From: JAIXWP01 sp041391745
GTDB taxonomy: Bacteria > Bacteroidota > Bacteroidia > Flavobacteriales_D > Sanyastnellaceae
NCBI GenBank assembly: GCA_041391745.1
Contig: JAWKNK010000002.1
Span: 243,004 to 307,003 of the forward strand
Reading direction: 5' to 3'
Length of the DNA stretch: 64,000 bases
Below the pieces are notes generated by a model that saw only the letters and a list, made by a program, of their open reading frames with translations, was not told where the DNA came from and did no database searches. Positions 8,349 to 17,252 of the stretch are shown piece after piece. The translations under genes were made by a program, and so were the position numbers. Numbering within the stretch: the first letter of the stretch is position 1; the number at the start of each line of letters is the position of its first letter.

Positions 8349-9446
8349 ATGAAAACATTAATACTACTGATAGCAGCAATAGCTTTGACCGCCAATGGCT
8401 TTTCTCAAAATGATAAAGTCACAGAGGCGCTTTTTAAAACACCAAATATTGTGATTCAAGAAATCACGACACAACACGGCGAGGGTGTTCAAACAGCCCA
8501 ATCTGCCCTGGTTTTCGGTGAAGAGAATGACTTCGAAAAATTCTGGAAAAAATTTGCGAAGAGTAATTATGCCGTAGATGGGAAGCGAGAAAGCGGATAT
8601 TATGCATCAACCAATTTTGTGTCGCCAAAACTTTCCCCAGATTCTCTTTCATTTTATTATAAAGTAGAAAAGGATGGCGACTTCTGCAGAATCACTTCAC
8701 TAACGAAGCAAAAAGGGGCGTACTTATCATCTGGTGCTACCTATGAAAATGTGCGCGCGATGATGGAAAAGGGTATTTATGAATATTATGTAAGCCTATA
8801 TGATGAAAAAATAAGTGTGCTTCAAAAAAACTACGATCGCCAAGTGAAGGACGCTGAAAAACTGGAGAAGCAGGGAGAGCGTTTGCAGCGTGATAAAGAT
8901 GATCACGAAAAGTCGATCAATAAATTGAATGGAGATATTTCAAGTTTGAGATCTTCCATGGATAAAACGAACAGTGATAAAAAAGCTTTAGATAACGAAG
9001 TGGAAATTCTGAAGCGTGAATTAGAGCAGCAGAAAAAAGAAATCAAGCGTGCAGAGGATGACTTGAAGGTAGCAGAGTTAGATTACAACACCAAGCTAGC
9101 GGCAGGCGACCTTTCAGAAAAAAAGGCTGAAAAAGGATTGAAGGATATTACTAAAAGAAGAGAGAGCATTTCGAAGCTTCAGGGTAAGTTGACCGATAAG
9201 AATACCAAGGTTACTGAGACCGAAAATAAATTGATCAATGCCGACCGCAAGCTTTCTGAGACACAAAATAATTTGGAGAAAAAGGAAGCCGAAGTTTCTA
9301 ACCATCGAAGCGATATTGAAAGATTGAATAAAGAAATCAATGCGAATAAAGACAACATCAACGAAGAAAAACTACAAGTTGAAAATGCGAAAGGCGACTT
9401 GGAGAAGTTGAAAATGGCGAAAGGCGGACTTACGATTTTACAATAA
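8349..9446 (+). CDS. Exported coiled-coil protein of unknown function
   Basis: 365 residues. A signal peptide (about 1-19, ...TANGFSQ) is followed by a compact N-terminal domain (about 20-135), then a long, highly charged coiled coil (about 140-355, heptads such as KLEKQGERLQRDKDDHEKS). The short tail GGLTILQ is hydrophobic. It is probably periplasmic. I recognise no named family; the architecture resembles periplasmic scaffold or tether proteins. A YgjV-like membrane protein gene starts 6 bp downstream, so the two are probably co-transcribed. Confidence 0.75.
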   Translation: MKTLILLIAAIALTANGFSQNDKVTEALFKTPNIVIQEITTQHGEGVQTAQSALVFGEENDFEKFWKKFAKSNYAVDGKRESGYYASTNFVSPKLSPDSLSFYYKVEKDGDFCRITSLTKQKGAYLSSGATYENVRAMMEKGIYEYYVSLYDEKISVLQKNYDRQVKDAEKLEKQGERLQRDKDDHEKSINKLNGDISSLRSSMDKTNSDKKALDNEVEILKRELEQQKKEIKRAEDDLKVAELDYNTKLAAGDLSEKKAEKGLKDITKRRESISKLQGKLTDKNTKVTETENKLINADRKLSETQNNLEKKEAEVSNHRSDIERLNKEINANKDNINEEKLQVENAKGDLEKLKMAKGGLTILQ

Positions 9447-9452
9447 TAATTT

Positions 9453-9689
9453 ATGCACTTTTTACTCTCTGTTTTTCCCCATGAGCCGGTAGATTTGGTG
9501 GGGTATGCTGCCTCACTTTTGGTTTTAATTTCCTTCTTGATGAAGGACATTAAGAAGTTAAGGACAATAAACAGCATCGGATGCCTGCTTTTTGTGGCTT
9601 ACGGCGTCATGCTAAACTACTCAATACCAATCATTTTAACTAACGCCGCGATACTTGGCATCAATATCAACGCGTTAAGAAAGAAATGA
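9453..9689 (+). CDS. Small YgjV-like inner-membrane protein
   Basis: 78 residues with three hydrophobic segments (about 14-30, 40-56 and 57-72) and the pattern GYAASLLVLISFLMKD...LRTINSIGC. This matches the Bacteroidota relatives of the YgjV inner-membrane family, which public records often mislabel as uroporphyrinogen decarboxylase. No biochemical role is known. It lies 6 bp after the coiled-coil gene. Confidence 0.7.
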   Translation: MHFLLSVFPHEPVDLVGYAASLLVLISFLMKDIKKLRTINSIGCLLFVAYGVMLNYSIPIILTNAAILGININALRKK

Positions 9690-9765
9690 TATACAACGTG
9701 AGATACTTTTTCTTAATGTTGTGCCCGATTTTGAAACAACCGTTTTATTAATTCCTGCAAACCGA

Positions 9766-11043
9766 ATGGGAAACAATGCACCTGTTAGGCAGTCGATGTA
9801 CGAAAGTGTGAAATATCAGTTCGACAAAGCTGCAGACAAGATGGGACTTGACGAGGGAGTTCGCAAGATTCTTTCCATCACAAACAATGAAATTGTAGTA
9901 AACTTTCCTGTAAAAATGGACGATGGTCGCATCGAATGTTTTACAGGTTACCGTGTGCAGCACAACAATGCACTTGGTCCTTACAAAGGTGGTCTTCGCT
10001 ATCACCCAACTGTGGATATAGATGCTGCCAGAGCTTTGGCAACATGGATGACTTGGAAAACTTCACTTGCTGGTTTGCCTTACGGCGGCGGAAAGGGTGG
10101 TATTCAAATCGATCCGAAGAAGTACTCTCAAACTGAATTGGAACGTATTACTCGTCGTTTTACGTTTTCATTGGGAGACAACATTGGTCCTGAACTAGAC
10201 ATTCCTGCACCAGACGTAAATACCAACGCACAAATGATGGCTTGGATTGCGGATACTTACATGCAAACAAAGCCAGCAGCAGAGCGCTCAGCTTTCAAGC
10301 ACGTAGTAACAGGAAAACCTGTTGGTTCGGGCGGACTAGAAGGTCGCGACCGTGCAACTGGATTTGGTGTGGTAACCACAATCAAAGAGTGGGCTAAGCA
10401 CAGAGGAAAGTCTTTGAGAGGTATGAAATATATCGTTCAAGGGTTTGGTAATGTTGGATACTGGGCTTCTCACTTCATGCATTCTGAAGGTGCAATTTTG
10501 ATTGCTGTTCAAGATGCAAGTGGAACTATTTTCAACGCTAATGGTATCGATCCTGAGCGTTTGAATGATTATGCAACGCCGAACTTCCATGGAGTAGTTG
10601 ACTTCCCAGGAACTGAAAGCATCGATAGCTCTTCATTCTACGGATTGGAGTGTGATATCGTTATTCCTGCCGCATTAGGTAATCAAATCACTGAAGAAAA
10701 CGCAAACGACATCAAAGCGCAATTGGTAGCAGAAGGGGCTAATGGTCCTGTAGATCCAAAAGGAGATGCTATTTTGATTGAACGTGGTATCGATGTGATT
10801 CCAGATATTCTTTGCAACAGTGGTGGTGTAATCGGAAGCTATTTTGAGTGGTTACAAAACCGTCAAGGTGAGCTTTGGGAAATGGACGAAGTGATCAGCA
10901 AGCTTGAAGCGAAGATGACGAAGTCTTTCAACCAAGTGATTGCTTGTGCGAACAACTACCAAACCGATTGGCGTACGGCTGCATATATTGAAGCTATCAG
11001 CAGAATTGATTTGGCTTATAAGCAAAGAGGTATTTTCCCTTGA
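9766..11043 (+). CDS. gdhA: Glutamate dehydrogenase (Glu/Leu/Phe/Val family)
   Basis: 425 residues from ATG 9766. An in-frame GTG at 9721 would add 15 residues that the family lacks. The dimerisation domain carries the catalytic signature LPYGGGKGGI and the substrate loop VQHNNALGPYKGGLRYHP. The Rossmann domain has VQGFGNVGYWASHF (GxGxxG). The family reversibly converts glutamate to 2-oxoglutarate and ammonia with NAD(P). The coenzyme preference cannot be read safely. It stands alone, with a strong terminator directly downstream. Confidence 0.92.
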   Translation: MGNNAPVRQSMYESVKYQFDKAADKMGLDEGVRKILSITNNEIVVNFPVKMDDGRIECFTGYRVQHNNALGPYKGGLRYHPTVDIDAARALATWMTWKTSLAGLPYGGGKGGIQIDPKKYSQTELERITRRFTFSLGDNIGPELDIPAPDVNTNAQMMAWIADTYMQTKPAAERSAFKHVVTGKPVGSGGLEGRDRATGFGVVTTIKEWAKHRGKSLRGMKYIVQGFGNVGYWASHFMHSEGAILIAVQDASGTIFNANGIDPERLNDYATPNFHGVVDFPGTESIDSSSFYGLECDIVIPAALGNQITEENANDIKAQLVAEGANGPVDPKGDAILIERGIDVIPDILCNSGGVIGSYFEWLQNRQGELWEMDEVISKLEAKMTKSFNQVIACANNYQTDWRTAAYIEAISRIDLAYKQRGIFP

Positions 11044-11070
11044 TATCCAATTATCTCGATTCAAAATATA

Positions 11071-11100
11071 AAATCCCGACAGTTGTCGGGATTTTTTTTT
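11071..11100 (+). terminator. Rho-independent terminator after gdhA
   Basis: CCCGAC (11075-11080) pairs with GTCGGG (11085-11090), extended by flanking A/T pairs, and is followed by a T9 tract. Confidence 0.9.
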
Positions 11101-11163
11101 CTGACAATAATCATGTTATTTCGTTGTGAATCACACTATTATTGAGAGAGATAAACCTTAACC

Positions 11164-11502
11164 ATGTCACAACACCACATTCCAGATGGACTCTTCCATG
11201 AGGTATGGCAATTGTATGAAACAGGCCATAGTTCAGATGAAATACTCGCTCGTTTAATAAAGCGTGGCACCGACTTGGACGTTGCCGAAGCCGTTATGTC
11301 TAAAGTAAAACACATGCGCACTTCTAAGAAGCGCGCACGAGGTTTTTATTTCTTTTTGGCCGGTGGTTTGACTTTAGTGGCGGCGTTTATGACCACTTTT
11401 CTACTTTATCAAACCAATTCGGATACAGGTATCGCCTTATATGGTCTCACCTCCGTTGGAATCACCTTACTGTTTATAGGTATGGTGCATTACTTCAGCT
11501 GA
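11164..11502 (+). CDS. Small two-TM protein of unknown function
   Basis: 112 residues. The N-terminal 50 residues form a soluble helical region (DGLFHEVWQLYETGHSSDEI) followed by a basic stretch (TSKKRARG) and two TM helices (about 61-81 and 87-108). The basic linker suggests a cytosolic N-terminus. I do not recognise the family. Its stop codon overlaps an 18-bp palindrome that separates it from the convergent acyltransferase gene. Confidence 0.6.
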   Translation: MSQHHIPDGLFHEVWQLYETGHSSDEILARLIKRGTDLDVAEAVMSKVKHMRTSKKRARGFYFFLAGGLTLVAAFMTTFLLYQTNSDTGIALYGLTSVGITLLFIGMVHYFS

Positions 11503-11519
11503 CCGAACGAACGTTCGGT
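11502..11519. repeat. 18-bp palindrome copy 1 (strict, intergenic)
   Basis: ACCGAACGAACGTTCGGT has two 8-bp arms, ACCGAACG and CGTTCGGT, around AA. It lies in the 20-bp gap between convergent genes. No T tract follows on either strand, so it is a poor terminator. The shape resembles TetR/AcrR-type operators. It is the only copy of the dispersed palindrome that is not within a gene. Confidence 0.7.
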
Positions 11520-11522
11520 AGT

Positions 11523-12680
11523 CTACTTATTCAGCCAATGTAATGGAACTACCTTATAATAAAACTTGGTTAATGGCTCAATAAACCGAACCATTAAAAC
11601 AAAAATTAAAATGAAAGAAAGGCTTATTAGTCCTGATGAAAGAGGATCGAAATTTCTGTTCAATAAAAGTGGTTTTAGTCCAAAACCAAAAATCCCTTCA
11701 TACAAAATAATGACGTGTACGATGTAAATAGAGAGTGTATTTCGACCCATTTTTAGGAAAAGGGATTCTTTTATTTTAAAGTATTTATCGATCACAATGA
11801 GCAGTGAAATAAATATTAAAATAACGCCGAAGCTTTTTAAAGGATAGGTATTTGTAGCCTGCACTTTTGCATCGGTCCAACCAAGATACATTGATAGTTT
11901 ATCAATTCCTCTAAAGAAGTATTTAATGAGCGCTAAAATCAATACACCCGTTCCAGCAACTATTCCGATAAATGACCAATTGAAAACCTTGTCTTCGTAT
12001 TTGCGAATGATACTGCCTAGCATTCCGCCTAGAACAGTATAGCCTGTAAATCGGAGTATGCTGAATTCAGAGTATTGTCCATAAACAATGTTTTGAATGA
12101 ATTTTGGAGCACCTTCAGGCCAATATCTTTTCGCTTGTAAAATGCCTTCGCTAATCAACTGTTTGTCTACATCAATTCTATGATTGAGCCATCCATTGAA
12201 TCCAAAGAAAATAATTGCGGCTATCAAATAATACCAATGCAACTCGATTTTACCAATCCATTTATATAAACCATAAAATACAAGCAACATCAATATTCCA
12301 AACCCAATGCCCTGTAGTACGTGAAAAGCTTGCAGCCAATCCGCATCGTATGAACTACCATGAAAAATGGTATAATAAAGCGCCTTTAAATTAATTTGTA
12401 TCAGGTAACCCCAAAACAACAATTGAAGAACCCGCTTATATCCTTTTCTTACGCGAACATTTTTCCAATAAGCAAATTCATTGTGAGCAGATAGAAGGTA
12501 GGTAAAAATCACACCAGAAACAGTGAAGAATAGCACCGATGTCCATCCGTGAATCTGACCCCATATGGCATATCCAAGGTACTCCTTATTTCGATATTGA
12601 TCGGCAAGAGCTGCGCCTGTGCAGTGCCCTTCAAGCATCAAAATAATAGCCACGGACCTTGCCATATCAATGAATTTCAA
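11523..12680 (-). CDS. Multi-TM acyltransferase (DUF1624/heparan-alpha-glucosaminide type)
   Basis: 385 residues with about ten TM helices. The N-terminal motif FIDMARSVAIILMLEGH, followed by HGWTSVLFFTVSGVIF, matches the DUF1624/acyltransferase-3 superfamily, in which the early His is catalytic. Members acetylate sugars or cell-surface glycans in the membrane. The start is uncertain: TTG 12680 is used here, ATG 12665 would cut into the conserved motif, and the open frame runs upstream without an ATG. It converges on the small two-TM gene. Confidence 0.7.
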   Translation of the reverse strand: MKFIDMARSVAIILMLEGHCTGAALADQYRNKEYLGYAIWGQIHGWTSVLFFTVSGVIFTYLLSAHNEFAYWKNVRVRKGYKRVLQLLFWGYLIQINLKALYYTIFHGSSYDADWLQAFHVLQGIGFGILMLLVFYGLYKWIGKIELHWYYLIAAIIFFGFNGWLNHRIDVDKQLISEGILQAKRYWPEGAPKFIQNIVYGQYSEFSILRFTGYTVLGGMLGSIIRKYEDKVFNWSFIGIVAGTGVLILALIKYFFRGIDKLSMYLGWTDAKVQATNTYPLKSFGVILIFISLLIVIDKYFKIKESLFLKMGRNTLSIYIVHVIILYEGIFGFGLKPLLLNRNFDPLSSGLISLSFILIFVLMVRFIEPLTKFYYKVVPLHWLNK

Positions 12681-12740
12681 TCGAGGCCTTTTATCTATGT
12701 GGGTAACCTTGCTCAGTGCGAAATTTTTTGCTAAGATAAT

Positions 12741-14141
12741 TTAATCGTGAAATATCGGAGAAAGGATATTCCCGGGAAGCACTGTTATTCCTGAAGGTGG
12801 CAAGTTAAGTGTTGTCGTGCAAGGAGGTGCACCTGGTAATGTAACTTCCAAAACATCAATTACTATATCAGAAGTAACTGGGCCGACATTCACTATTGCT
12901 TCACCATTTGCGTCGAACTGGACGGTTTGTTCTATTCCTCCATCAATAGTATATGAAACTGTTGCGTTTGGAGTACCCGTGAAAATCACCTCAGAAAACT
13001 CACCCGAACAAACATTCGGTTCTGGAATTTCAAAGCTTGCTACTGGTGCGTCAATTACTGCAATTGTTGTGGTACTTGATGCATAGCATGGAGGATTCCC
13101 GATTTCATAAAGAATATCGTAAGTACCGATTCCTGCATCTGACGGATCGAATATTCCATCTATTGTTGTTGACTGGCCTGTCCACGATCCCCCCATATCG
13201 CTGGCTTGCAGCTGCACCGGTCCTGACGATTCACAAAAGGGTCCTGCATTTAACAGTACTGGACTCGGGGGGCCACTTTGAGCATTTGGCGGAGGGCCTA
13301 ATGACAACGTGAATTCCGAAGATTCGCCATCTTGCCAGTCTTCCACTATAATCATAATTGTTTGCCCCGCCACGACATTAGGAGAAGGGACACTTGATGT
13401 GCATGGGTAGAACGTTCCGAATTGGTTGCAGCCATCCCAAAAATCGGCATAGTTACAGCCAATTTCATTATTCAAATCTTGAATGGCGTCGCAAGGATCG
13501 ATTCCTTCAGGAATATCAAAAACAGAAACGTCTAAATAACCCGTAGTTCCGTTTCCATCAATCAGTAAACTCAAAGGACCTGAGGTCGTAATGTTTACCA
13601 TGATGTATGTGAATTGTGAATTGGAAAACCAATCGAGACAAGAACTCACAGGTGGGCCTGGAGGTCCAAAAGAAAATGGACCGGCAGAATTTTGACATAA
13701 TATCACATCTGTATTACAGCCGTCACCATCCCCATTCCATAGACCACAACTCACAGTTAAATCCATGCACTCATCCAAGTCTTCACAAGGAAATTCGTCG
13801 AGCATTACAAACACAATTCCCGTGTAATCTGCTGTCCAGGTGATAGAAGATTGCAGTCCACAAAAATCATCGTTGTAATCAATGAAAAATCCAAATTCAT
13901 CATACAAAGTTATTTGCGAATCGAAGAAGCCTCCACCACAAGTTGAAAATGTATATTCAATTCCTTCTACCACATCCACTTCTACATATTCACCACCATA
14001 CATGCAGAAAGCAGTTTCGCTTCCCGGACATGAAGGAGAAAGCCAAGTATAGTAGTTGTTGTCAAAATCACACTGCGCAAGAACTCGATTTTCGAAAATG
14101 AAAATAGTAACTAAAGAAAATATGAGTAGCCGAATAGGCAA
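12741..14141 (-). CDS. Secreted Ig-like protein with SPIFHD C-terminal tail
   Basis: 466 residues. A signal peptide (about 1-22, ...FENRVLAQ) is followed by two Cys-rich domains of the kind found in Bacteroidota extracellular proteins (C-x-D repeats, TLYDEFGFFIDYNDDFC), then two Ig/PKD-like modules (about 285-460). It has no type A or type B T9SS C-terminal domain, but its last residues are LSPIFHD. The same tail pattern ends two proteins of the 36-42 kb operon. The start is a TTG directly before the signal peptide, as no nearby ATG fits. The 18-bp palindrome copy 2 lies inside it. Confidence 0.75.
   Translation of the reverse strand: MPIRLLIFSLVTIFIFENRVLAQCDFDNNYYTWLSPSCPGSETAFCMYGGEYVEVDVVEGIEYTFSTCGGGFFDSQITLYDEFGFFIDYNDDFCGLQSSITWTADYTGIVFVMLDEFPCEDLDECMDLTVSCGLWNGDGDGCNTDVILCQNSAGPFSFGPPGPPVSSCLDWFSNSQFTYIMVNITTSGPLSLLIDGNGTTGYLDVSVFDIPEGIDPCDAIQDLNNEIGCNYADFWDGCNQFGTFYPCTSSVPSPNVVAGQTIMIIVEDWQDGESSEFTLSLGPPPNAQSGPPSPVLLNAGPFCESSGPVQLQASDMGGSWTGQSTTIDGIFDPSDAGIGTYDILYEIGNPPCYASSTTTIAVIDAPVASFEIPEPNVCSGEFSEVIFTGTPNATVSYTIDGGIEQTVQFDANGEAIVNVGPVTSDIVIDVLEVTLPGAPPCTTTLNLPPSGITVLPGNILSPIFHD
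13003..13020. repeat. 18-bp palindrome copy 2 (one mismatch)
   Basis: CCCGAACAAACATTCGGT differs from the strict ACCGAA-N6-TTCGGT pattern only at its first base. It lies inside the secreted Ig-like gene, where it encodes P-N-V-C-S-G on the minus strand. Confidence 0.5.
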
Positions 14142-14172
14142 GGTTTAGGAGTTGAAGAACGAAGATAATATT

Positions 14173-15153
14173 TTAATGTAAAGAATGCATTTTTACATCT
14201 AATATTATTCTCTCTGCAGGTGTATTCTGCCCCCCTTCCGTGCTCATCAATATACGATGAACTAATTTGGAAGCGGCTAATTTTCCAATTTCGAATCCAC
14301 TATGATAAAAGTATTTCAGTGGAAAATTGACGATTTCTGGAATCATTCCATCACTGATGCCAACAACCAAACAACCCTTTCCACTTAATGGTTGAGATGC
14401 CGCTGCCATCAGCTCATCACTCATCAAAAACATACCATCAGGATGATGTGAAGACAAGTAATCTGCCAATGCGATTTGTGCTTTATTAAAACTCTCAGCG
14501 TACACAAACGTAGCCTCTACATTGGCATTCACTAGCGCTAAACGAGCACCACGCTCTCTTCTTTTTGTAATCAGCAAATTCTCATTTCCTAGTATAATGG
14601 CGATATTTTTACATCCTTCATGAACTAAGTTTTTTACAGCTTGAAAAGCGACATCCTCATCATCAATTACTACTTCATCAAATGGTGAGTTTTCGATACT
14701 CTTATCGAAAAAAACAACAGGTATTCCCGATGCAGGGAGGTTTATAAGGTGATCAATATTGCTCGTCTTGTTGCTTAGTGAAATTAGAATACCTTCCACG
14801 GAATGATCAAGACACATTTGAATATTTCGCTTTTCATGTTCAAGATCATCATTGCTTTGCAATACCAGTAATTGATATCCATTTTCTCTCGCCACTTCTT
14901 CCACACCTTTAATCACTGAAGGAAAAAAGAACATCGAAATTTCAGGAATGATTAGAGCAATAATTTTACTACTTCTCTTTCTAAGTCCTGCCGCGATATG
15001 ATTTGGATGATAATTAAGTTCCTTAGCCTTGTCTTTGATCAACTGACACATATCCTTGCTAATATCAGGATGATCTCTCAACCCTCTTGAAACAGTGCTT
15101 ACAGAGATATCAAGTGCTTTCGCGATGTCTTTTATAGTAGCTCTTTTTTGCAT
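14173..15153 (-). CDS. LacI-family transcriptional regulator of the sugar locus
   Basis: 326 residues from ATG 15153; an upstream TTG was rejected because ATG gives the canonical N-terminus. The helix-turn-helix TIKDIAKALDISVSTVSRGL is followed by a hinge helix and a periplasmic-binding-protein-like effector domain (about 60-320). It is divergent from the hydrolase-kinase-transporter operon, and two LacI-type operators lie in between, so it very likely controls both itself and that operon. The effector is probably a sugar; sucrose is an inference from the neighbours. Confidence 0.9.
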   Translation of the reverse strand: MQKRATIKDIAKALDISVSTVSRGLRDHPDISKDMCQLIKDKAKELNYHPNHIAAGLRKRSSKIIALIIPEISMFFFPSVIKGVEEVARENGYQLLVLQSNDDLEHEKRNIQMCLDHSVEGILISLSNKTSNIDHLINLPASGIPVVFFDKSIENSPFDEVVIDDEDVAFQAVKNLVHEGCKNIAIILGNENLLITKRRERGARLALVNANVEATFVYAESFNKAQIALADYLSSHHPDGMFLMSDELMAAASQPLSGKGCLVVGISDGMIPEIVNFPLKYFYHSGFEIGKLAASKLVHRILMSTEGGQNTPAERIILDVKMHSLH

Positions 15154-15192
15154 AAAAATTTCGGATTGCAATAACGTTCATCAGTGAATGTT

Positions 15193-15200
15193 CGAAGATA
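15193..15200 (-). promoter_or_regulatory. Probable -7 box of the lacI-type gene
   Basis: Read on the minus strand, TATCTTCG matches TAnnTTTG at all fixed positions but one. The tandem operators start 14 bp upstream of it, where the -33 region would be, consistent with autorepression. Confidence 0.4.
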
Positions 15201-15213
15201 GTATTTTTTAACC

Positions 15214-15237
15214 GCAAACGATTGCGCAAACGATTGT
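15214..15237. promoter_or_regulatory. Tandem LacI-family operators
   Basis: Two adjacent 12-bp copies, GCAAACGATTGC and GCAAACGATTGT, each contain the LacI/GalR core AAnCGnTT. They lie between the divergent regulator gene and the sugar operon, and overlap the likely -33 region of the regulator. Confidence 0.75.
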
Positions 15238-15320
15238 TATTGTTAAATGCCTTTATTCATAAGTGTTTCGGTGCAAAAACTGAATTATTTTGTTTCTCCT
15301 TAACCAAAACAAACATATAC

Positions 15321-15391
15321 GAGTGAAAAATCTCATTTAGAGAAAATCGACTGCCTGTAATCTCTTCCTGCAGGCAGTTGGTTTTTCACTC
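15321..15391 (+). ncRNA. Nested hairpin in the leader of the sugar operon
   Basis: An outer 10-bp stem (GAGTGAAAAA at 15321-15330 with TTTTTCACTC at 15382-15391) encloses an inner stem (ACTGCCTG at 15350-15357 with CAGGCAGT at 15371-15378). The inner hairpin plus the T5 tract could be an intrinsic terminator, and the outer stem an alternative pairing. It lies 49 bp before the hydrolase start. It may be a cis-regulatory leader or the end of a small RNA; no known family was recognised. Confidence 0.4.
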
Positions 15392-15439
15392 GGATAAAAG
15401 CTTTCACCTTCAACATAGCATTTATACTTCTATCATGTC

Positions 15440-16616
15440 ATGATTTTTTTAGAATCTGCATACGTTCTGCTACATAACTGCATCACCGAAAACGGTTATG
15501 TTGCCTCGCCAATCAAGCACGATAACTATAATCGTGTGTGGGCGAGAGATAGCGCTATTGCTGGACTTGCGGCTCTTTGTGTGAATGATGAAAAAGGCAT
15601 AAATGCACTCATCAGAAGTACCGTTCATTTGTCGCGCCACCAAGCTGACTAACGGACAAATTCCAAGTAATGTGAGTACTGATGGAAAGGTAAGTTTTGG
15701 CGGTACTGCCGGCAGAATTGACGCTACTACATGGTGGATTGTTGCGGCATGTTGGGCATTGAATCTGGATTATTCTTTAGAAGATTATTTACTCCCAAAA
15801 ATTAAAAAGGCCATGGCCGTTACCAAGGCCTGGGAGTACAATCAGAAAGGGTTTGTATACACACCGTTGGGTGGTAACTGGGCAGACGAGTATATCTCAA
15901 GTGGATACACATTATATGATCAAGCGTTACGCTACTGGGGAATGCGATCATTGGGCTCGGTGATTCAGGATACTCAGATCCTCGAAGAAGCCAACGAACT
16001 TCGTCAAAATATTATTCACAACTTCAGCTTTAGTCATAAACCTGACGGCAGTGAATATCACCCTGTTGCGTACAAAGAAGCATACAAAAAAATGGACTTC
16101 TGGCCGAGTACTTTTTCTCCCGCAGGATACGATAGCCGCTGGGATTTAGCGGCAAATGCTTTGGCACTACTCGTTGGCCTTAACAATAATGTGAATGAAC
16201 TGGCGAACTATGTGAACCAGTTTTTTGAGATGAATAGTTCGCAAATGCTTCCCGTATTTTTTCCGATCATCCAACCAGAAGATGATGAATGGAAATTATT
16301 GAGTCATAATTATAGTTATTCCTTCAAAAATTACCCATATCAATTCCATAATGGAGGCAGCTGGCCCGTGTTCAATGGACTATTGGCCTTAGCGTTCACC
16401 CTCAATGGCAGAGATGATATTTCTAAAAACATCCTCGCATCTCATCATGATAATTTCACTGGAAATGATGCTTCTAAAATGTTTAGTGAGTACTGGGATG
16501 TACGCAGTGGTGAACCAAAAGGTGTGAGTCAACTTTGCTTCTCTGCAGCAGGTTATATCATGATGAATACCACCCCAAAAGAAATTAGGGATGTAAAAAA
16601 TAAAATTTTATGCTAG
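15440..16616 (+). CDS. GH100-like (alpha/alpha)6 glycoside hydrolase, split by an indel
   Basis: Two overlapping frames make one protein of about 391 residues. The first ends ...STVHLSRHQAD-stop at 15652 and the second continues with TNGQIPSNV from about 15649. Removing one base from GCTG (about 15645-15648) joins them. Conserved blocks are NYNRVWARDSAI, GGTAGRIDATTWWIV, GNWADEYISSGYTLYDQAL and FHNGGSWPVFNG. The last resembles the HNGGSWP block of neutral/alkaline invertases (GH100), although glucosidase-type GH63 relatives share the fold. Next to a SUC-type transporter, sucrose or a related disaccharide is the likely substrate. No signal peptide is present, so it is cytosolic. It overlaps the next gene by 7 bp. 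Confidence 0.7.
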
Positions 16617-17251
16617 GAGATATTATTACCATAAAAGATGAGTTTTTTCAAACTTCAAAATCGATTGTACAACAACTTTCGAAACGAAATTTTTGGAATA
16701 ATAAATTCGTAATTGCCATTGCGGGAGAATCTGGAAGTGGAAAGTCAGTTACCGCAACTTGCTTGCAACAAGAACTTCTTTTTGAAAATAAAAAAGCATT
16801 GGTTCTTCACTTAGATGATTACTTCAAGCTTCCTCCCAAAACCAATCATGAAGCGCGTGAGAAGGATATTTCACGAGTAGGCGTTCAAGAGATACGACTA
16901 GGTCTCGTGCAATTACACATCAATGAGTTTTTAGAAAATAAATCTGAAATATTAAAACCAATCGTTCACTACAAAGAAAATAAAATACTCGCCGAACAAG
17001 TCGATATTGAGAAATATGATTGTATCATCGTAGAAGGTACATACTCCTTTTTTCTTGAAAACTTGAATTTTAAAATTTTTCTCGATAGTACATTTCAAGA
17101 ATCGAAAAAAAGAAGAGACGCAAGAGGCAGAGAAAAGTCCAGCTTATTTATTGAATCTGTCCTAAAAATCGAACAAGCTATTATTCGTTCTAGAAGAATT
17201 CAATCCAATTTGATTTTTGATCACAATTATAATCTTATCTTGACCCAGTAG
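16610..17251 (+). CDS. Uridine-kinase-like P-loop kinase in the sugar operon
   Basis: 213 residues. The Walker A is GESGSGKS near residues 39-46, and VLHLDDYFKLPP matches the uridine kinase/phosphoribulokinase catalytic block. DCIIVEGTYSF is the Walker B region, and a lid with RRDARGR follows. It overlaps the hydrolase gene by 7 bp and is followed by the transporter after 1 bp, so it is part of one operon. That context suggests phosphorylation of a sugar or glycoside released by the hydrolase rather than uridine salvage. This is an inference, as the family is known mainly for nucleosides and pentose phosphates. Confidence 0.75.
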   Translation: MLGDIITIKDEFFQTSKSIVQQLSKRNFWNNKFVIAIAGESGSGKSVTATCLQQELLFENKKALVLHLDDYFKLPPKTNHEAREKDISRVGVQEIRLGLVQLHINEFLENKSEILKPIVHYKENKILAEQVDIEKYDCIIVEGTYSFFLENLNFKIFLDSTFQESKKRRDARGREKSSLFIESVLKIEQAIIRSRRIQSNLIFDHNYNLILTQ

Positions 17252-17252
17252 A

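Noticed and set aside
9721..9765. GTG start for gdhA, adding 15 residues
   Set aside because: The family N-terminus fits ATG 9766.
11502..11519. Bidirectional terminator between convergent genes
   Set aside because: The hairpin has no T tract on either strand and recurs inside genes.
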